Origin: JADKAV01 sp041393775
GTDB lineage: Bacteria; Actinomycetota; Actinomycetes; S36-B12; UBA10799
Assembly: GCA_041393775.1 (NCBI GenBank)
Contig: JAWKJM010000005.1
Span: 1 to 64,000, forward strand
Reading direction: 5' to 3'
DNA: 64,000 nt
In this document: positions 59,716 to 64,000 of the stretch, piece after piece
Position numbering within the stretch: position 1 is the first letter of the stretch
How the letters are laid out: each line of letters starts with the position of its first letter
Made by a program: the position numbers and the translations under genes
The notes under the pieces: generated by a model
What the model saw: only the letters and a program-made list of their open reading frames with translations
Told to the model about the DNA's origin: nothing
The model's database searches: none

Positions 59716-61050
59716 ATGGACAAGCAGACAGAGTACGTTCTGCGCACCATCGAGGAACGTGACATCCGCTTCGTACGGCTGTGGTTCACCGATGTGCTGG
59801 GCATCCTGAAGTCGGTCTCGATCGCACCGGCCGAACTCGAAGGGGCGTTCGCCGAGGGCATCGGGTTCGATGGGTCGGCGATCGAAGGCTTCTCGAGAGT
59901 CACCGAGTCGGACATGCTCGCCAAACCCGATCCAGCCAGTTTCCAGGTACTCCCGTGGCGCGGTGACGACATGCCGGTCGCCCGCATCTTCTGCGACATC
60001 CTGCTCCCCGACGGCTCACCGTCGTACGCGGACCCGCGCTGGGTCCTCAAGCGACAGTTGGCCCGGGCCGCCCAGCAGGGGTTCACCTTCTACACCCATC
60101 CCGAGATCGAGTTCTTCTTGTTCAAGGACCTGCCTGAGGAGGGCACGGCCCCGGTCCCGGTTGACAGTGTCGGGTACTTCGACCACAGCCCGCATCCAGC
60201 CGGCCAGGACTTCCGGCGGCAGGCGATCTCCACGCTGGAGCACATGGGAATCTCTGTGGAGTTCTCCCACCACGAGGGCGGCCCCGGCCAGCAGGAGATC
60301 GACCTGCGCTACGCCGATGCCCTGACGACGGCGGACAACATCATGACGTTCCGGCTGGTGGTGAAAGAGGTGGCGCTGGAACACGGCGTCGTGGCCTCCT
60401 TCATGCCCAAGCCGTTCACCGATCACCCGGGCTCCGGTATGCACACGCATGTCAGCCTCTTCGAAGGTGACTCGAACGCCTTCTTCGAGCCCGGAGCCGA
60501 TCTGCAACTGTCAGTACTCGCACGGCAGTTCATCGCGGGCCTGTTGCGCCATGCGCCCGAGATCACCGCCGTCACCAACCAGTGGATCAACTCGTACAAG
60601 CGCCTTGCCGGTGGGGGAGAGGCGCCCAGTTACATCTGCTGGGGGCACAACAACCGGTCGGCGCTCGTGCGGGTGCCCATGTACAAACCGGCGAAGGGGC
60701 AGTCGACCCGAGTCGAGTTCAGGTCGCTGGACAGTGCCACGAACCCCTACCTGGCCTATGCGTTGATCCTGGCCGCCGGGCTCAAAGGCATCGAGGAGAA
60801 GTACGAACTGCCCCCGGCGACCGAGGACGATGTCTGGGCGCTGACCGACGGGGAGCGCCGGGCGCTGGGCCTGCAACCCCTGCCCGGCACCCTCGAGCAG
60901 GCCATCACCGCCATGGAGAACTCCGAACTCGTGGCGGAGACCCTCGGCGAACACGTCTTCGACTTCTTCTTGCGCAACAAGAAGCGCGAGTGGCAGGAGT
61001 ACCGCTCGCATGTGACCCGCTTCGAGTTGGAGCGGTACCTGTCGCTATGA
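59716..61050 (+). CDS. glnA: glutamine synthetase, GlnA2 type
   Basis: A 444-residue type I glutamine synthetase, shorter than the 470-residue GlnA1. The N-terminal FVRLWFTDVLG and GIGFDGSAIEGF are the signature; metal ligands lie in THPEIEFFLF and GGPGQQEIDLRYA; the ATP region is KPFTDHPGSGMHTHVSLFEG; the latch is NQWINSYKRL. Tyr363 in EKYELPPA corresponds to the adenylylation position region. It pairs with glnE, overlapping by ATGA (61047-61050). In mycobacteria glnA2 and glnE are neighbours too. It assimilates ammonia or, in some GlnA2 types, may act on related amines. Confidence 0.93.
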   Translation: MDKQTEYVLRTIEERDIRFVRLWFTDVLGILKSVSIAPAELEGAFAEGIGFDGSAIEGFSRVTESDMLAKPDPASFQVLPWRGDDMPVARIFCDILLPDGSPSYADPRWVLKRQLARAAQQGFTFYTHPEIEFFLFKDLPEEGTAPVPVDSVGYFDHSPHPAGQDFRRQAISTLEHMGISVEFSHHEGGPGQQEIDLRYADALTTADNIMTFRLVVKEVALEHGVVASFMPKPFTDHPGSGMHTHVSLFEGDSNAFFEPGADLQLSVLARQFIAGLLRHAPEITAVTNQWINSYKRLAGGGEAPSYICWGHNNRSALVRVPMYKPAKGQSTRVEFRSLDSATNPYLAYALILAAGLKGIEEKYELPPATEDDVWALTDGERRALGLQPLPGTLEQAITAMENSELVAETLGEHVFDFFLRNKKREWQEYRSHVTRFELERYLSL

Positions 61051-63974
61051 GTCCCCGCCGGGCCAGCCTGCAGTCCGAGTTCGTACGGATCGGCTTCACC
61101 GACGCCGAGGCGGCTGCTGATCGCATGCTGGTGCTCTCCGAGGCCGGCTACGACGACGTGCTGGATCCTGCCGACTTCGTGATGGCGGCAGACCCAGACC
61201 GCGCACTTACGGTGCTGGTCGACATCGCTGCCGACAATCCGGCGTGCCGGGCGGTGCTCGCGGATCCGGTCCACAAGACCCGCCTGCTGTCCCTGATCGG
61301 ACTCTCGGAGAGCCTCGGCGGTTTCCTGCAGCGCTACCCGAAACTGGTCGAAGCCGTTGTGCCCGACAACGCGCAGGGCGCCACGCAGAGGATCCTCGCC
61401 TCGATCTGCGGAGACAATCCCATGCTCGATCTACGGGTGGCGTACCGGCGCGAACTACTGGGCGTAGCGGCTCGGGATCTCTCCGGCGAGGCGCTGTTGC
61501 CGACCACGATGGCCGAACTCACCGGGCTTGCGGATGCGGCCCTGCAGGCCTGCTACGAGCTGGCGGCCACCCAGGTCGGGGATGCGGCTTCCACGGTGCG
61601 ACTCGCCGTCGTCGCGATGGGCAAGTGCGGTGCCGAGGAACTCAACTACATCTCCGACGTCGACGTGGTGTTCGTCGCGGAGCCCAATGGTGATGCCTCC
61701 AAAGACGAAGCCATGCGCGCTGGTCAGCAGATCGCCAGCAAACTGATGCAGATCGCCAACGCTGCGACGTCGGAGGGCTCCATCTGGGAGGTGGATGCCG
61801 CGCTGCGACCGGAGGGCAAGGCGGGTGCCCTTGTGCGGACAGTGGACTCCTACGTCGCGTACTACGCGAAGTGGGCCAAGACCTGGGAGTACCAGGCGCT
61901 GCTGAAAGCCCGGCCGGCGGCCGGGGACCTGGAACTGGGGGCCGGGTACGTCGACGCGGTCATCGATTTCGTGTGGTCGGCGGCAGACCGGGAGAACTTC
62001 GTCGACGACGTGCAGGCCATGCGCAGGCGCGTCGAGGCGCATATTCCCGAGAAGCAGGCGGCCCGGGAGATCAAACTGGGTCGAGGTGGGCTGCGCGACG
62101 TCGAGTTCGCCGTCCAACTGCTGCAATTGGTGCACGGCCGCAGCGACGTCACGCTGCGATCCCGGGCGACGCTCAACGCGCTCGAGGCGCTGGCGATCTG
62201 GGGATACGTCGGTCGTGAGGATGCGGCCGGCCTGTCTGCGGCCTATCGCTTCTTGAGGATCCTGGAGCACCGCGTGCAGCTGCGGCAGATGAGGCGCACG
62301 CATCTGTTCCCCGACCGGGAATCCGAGTTGCGGATCGTCGCCCGGTCGATGGGCATGCGTACGGACCCGGCTGCCGAGATCGAGGCGGCTTTCGCCAAGC
62401 AGGTCAGACAAGTGCGACGCCTGCACGAGAAGTTGTTCTACCGGCCGTTGCTCAATGCGGTGGCCCGGCTTGATTCCGGCGAGGCCAGATTGACCCCGGA
62501 AGCTGCCGAAGAGCGTCTGCGCGCGCTGGGCTACCAGGACCCAAAGGGGGCCCTGCGCCATCTTGAGTCCTTGACCAACGGCGTCAGCCGGCGTGCTGCC
62601 ATCCAGCGAACCCTGCTGCCGGTGATGCTCGGCTGGTTCGCGGACTGCCCGGATCCGGATGCCGGGCTGCTGGGATTCCGCCGGGTCTCCGACGAACTGG
62701 GATCGACGCCGTGGTACCTGCGGCTGTTGCGCGACGAATCGCAGACGGCGGAGAACATGGCGTACATTCTGGCGTCGTCGCGTTTCACCACGGACCTTCT
62801 GCTGCGGGCACCGGAAGCGGTCCAGATCCTGGCCGACAACGAGAACCTGCGCGCCCGCCCTGCGGCCGACATCTCGGTGGAGGCGGTGACGGCAGGGTTG
62901 CGGCAGAGCGACCCGGAGGCGGCGATCGCCGCGATCCGGGCGACTCGTCGCCGTGAGCTGTTCCGGATATCGGCCGCAGACTGCCTCGACCAGTTGTCCG
63001 TCGACGAAGTCGGTCTGGCCTTGTCGGCCATCGCGGATGCGACGATTCAGGCCGCACTGGCAGTCGCCACGCAGGCGATTGAATTTGACGGGCGGTGCGC
63101 CGAGGACCTCATCGAATTCGTCGTGATCGGGATGGGCCGATATGGGGGCGAGGAGTTGGGCTACGGCTCGGACGCAGATGCGATGTTCGTGTACCGAACC
63201 CGCCCGGACGTCGATGAGACGATGGCCTCGGACGCCGCGCTGGCGGTGGCCAACGAATTGCGCCGGCTGTTGTCCCTGCCGAGCGCCGATCCGCCGATCG
63301 ACATGGACACCGACCTGCGACCGGAGGGCCGCAACGGCCCGCTCGTGCGGTCGCTGGCGTCGTATGAGGCGTACTACCGGCGATGGTCGGCCGCATGGGA
63401 GGCCCAGGCCCTGCTGCGGGCCCGGCCGGTCGCGGGGTCCCCGGCTCTGCAGGACGCGTTCGTCGCGGTGATTGATCCCATCCGGTACCCGAGCGGCGGT
63501 GTGAGCCCAGCGGACCTGACCGAGATGCGCCGGCTCAAGGCGCGGATGGAGGCCGAACGGCTTCCGCGCGGGGCGGACCCGGCCATGCACGTCAAACTCG
63601 GGCGCGGCGGTCTCACCGACGTCGAGTGGGTCGCGCAGTTGCAGCAGCTGCAGCACGGGCACGAGGTCGAAGAGTTGCGCACCCCCCGCACGGTGGCCGT
63701 CCTCGAACACTGTGCGGCGACGGGTCTGATCGAAGAGCAGGACTGTGACCGGCTCGTGGATGCATGGCGGCTGGCCTCCTCGATCCGTGATGCGATCATG
63801 CTCAGTTCCGGGCGGGCCAGTGATTCCGTGCCCACCGACTACCGCACTCTGGCCCGGGTCGCGCACTTGCTGCACTACCCACCGCAAGACCGCGGAGCAG
63901 TGCCGGAGGACTACCGCCGGCTCACCCGGCGGGCCCGCCAGGTCATGGAACGCATCTTCTACGGACTGCCGTGA
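61047..63974 (+). CDS. glnE: glutamine synthetase adenylyltransferase/deadenylase
   Basis: A 975-residue bifunctional regulator with two nucleotidyltransferase domains. The N-terminal deadenylylating copy has MGKCGAEELNYISDVDVVFV and the C-terminal adenylylating copy has GMGRYGGEELGYGSDADAMF, each with the paired catalytic acids; each is followed by a helical domain with LGRGGLRDVEFAVQLLQL or LGRGGLTDVEWVAQLQQL. The chain ends SRRARQVMERIFYG-like near the window edge and appears complete. The longer open frame upstream is a shadow of glnA; ATG 61047 overlaps the glnA stop. Confidence 0.95.
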   Translation: MSPRRASLQSEFVRIGFTDAEAAADRMLVLSEAGYDDVLDPADFVMAADPDRALTVLVDIAADNPACRAVLADPVHKTRLLSLIGLSESLGGFLQRYPKLVEAVVPDNAQGATQRILASICGDNPMLDLRVAYRRELLGVAARDLSGEALLPTTMAELTGLADAALQACYELAATQVGDAASTVRLAVVAMGKCGAEELNYISDVDVVFVAEPNGDASKDEAMRAGQQIASKLMQIANAATSEGSIWEVDAALRPEGKAGALVRTVDSYVAYYAKWAKTWEYQALLKARPAAGDLELGAGYVDAVIDFVWSAADRENFVDDVQAMRRRVEAHIPEKQAAREIKLGRGGLRDVEFAVQLLQLVHGRSDVTLRSRATLNALEALAIWGYVGREDAAGLSAAYRFLRILEHRVQLRQMRRTHLFPDRESELRIVARSMGMRTDPAAEIEAAFAKQVRQVRRLHEKLFYRPLLNAVARLDSGEARLTPEAAEERLRALGYQDPKGALRHLESLTNGVSRRAAIQRTLLPVMLGWFADCPDPDAGLLGFRRVSDELGSTPWYLRLLRDESQTAENMAYILASSRFTTDLLLRAPEAVQILADNENLRARPAADISVEAVTAGLRQSDPEAAIAAIRATRRRELFRISAADCLDQLSVDEVGLALSAIADATIQAALAVATQAIEFDGRCAEDLIEFVVIGMGRYGGEELGYGSDADAMFVYRTRPDVDETMASDAALAVANELRRLLSLPSADPPIDMDTDLRPEGRNGPLVRSLASYEAYYRRWSAAWEAQALLRARPVAGSPALQDAFVAVIDPIRYPSGGVSPADLTEMRRLKARMEAERLPRGADPAMHVKLGRGGLTDVEWVAQLQQLQHGHEVEELRTPRTVAVLEHCAATGLIEEQDCDRLVDAWRLASSIRDAIMLSSGRASDSVPTDYRTLARVAHLLHYPPQDRGAVPEDYRRLTRRARQVMERIFYGLP

Positions 63975-64000
63975 CCGTCGGCGCACGGGTACATTGATCA

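Noticed and set aside
60582..61046. Long 5' extension of glnE
   Set aside because: It is the +1 shadow of glnA with no protein-like sequence; the ATGA overlap sets the start at 61047.
1..64000. tRNA, rRNA and riboswitch search by eye
   Set aside because: No cloverleaf with a conserved T-loop, rRNA segment or known riboswitch core was seen; a covariance-model scan would be needed to exclude them.

Overview
The window is high-GC DNA from an actinobacterium (Actinomycetota). The genus cannot be fixed from sequence alone. The grounds are GC-rich coding sequence with frequent GTG/TTG starts, many start codons preceded at 6-8 nt by a TANNNT-like -10 (leaderless transcripts), and typical actinobacterial genes: a GlnA2-type glutamine synthetase next to glnE, panB, glutamine-dependent nadE, a DipZ-type CcdA/thioredoxin fusion, an F420-type NADP reductase, a polyphosphate-glucokinase-like ROK kinase, a znuACB-zur operon and a PucR-type regulator.

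Layout. 0-6.9 kb: cut-off PfkB sugar kinase, lipase-like hydrolase, small membrane protein, long-chain acyl-CoA synthetase, repeat-containing lipoprotein, DipZ and a UbiB-kinase remnant, mostly on the minus strand. 7-10.3 kb: two secreted proteins, then a NarL-type two-component system. 10.8-17.4 kb: SDR, a stand-alone molybdopterin oxidoreductase coupled to its own TetR regulator, a CGNR regulator divergent from an EamA exporter, and two small unknowns. 17.9-31.5 kb: accessory metabolism and envelope genes (two alpha/beta hydrolases, PucR regulator, GNAT, zinc alcohol dehydrogenase, fused 5-oxoprolinase, HAD phosphatase, DUF4386 protein, L,D-transpeptidase). 31.7-37.1 kb: a 5'-truncated P-type ATPase, then the translationally coupled znuA-znuC-znuB-zur operon followed by an aquaporin. 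37.5-45.7 kb: galactoside use (GH1 glycosidase, galK-galT, GH36 alpha-galactosidase) interrupted by a CsbD-like stress gene and a coupled operon of four very small proteins. 46-48.8 kb: ICMT-like methyltransferase, MarR and an intact IS1380-family element. 48.8-64 kb: conserved core block (ROK glucokinase, methionine aminopeptidase, F420-type reductase, atypical P-type ATPase, panB, MFS exporter with TetR, nadE, glnA2-glnE).

The most unusual content is an intergenic repeat family. Thirteen palindromic cores (about 28-bp arms, 12-bp loop holding an ACGTG/CACGTG centre) lie at ten loci between 1.6 and 48.8 kb. They are flanked asymmetrically by a GC-rich ~65-bp module and by 19-bp iteron-like direct repeats. 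They occur in both orientations, singly or in tandem, in divergent, tandem and convergent gaps. One core has different arm sequence yet remains a perfect palindrome, and one core is split by the IS1380 element with a TTAG target duplication. They fill almost every non-coding stretch longer than 300 bp and create spurious ORFs. The core-gene block after 48.8 kb has none. A second, smaller repeat family (TTGTGACGAAGGTGC-like) occurs near 41.5 and 59.5 kb.

Start codons, operators and promoters are read by eye. Protein families are recognised from motifs; no database search was run.
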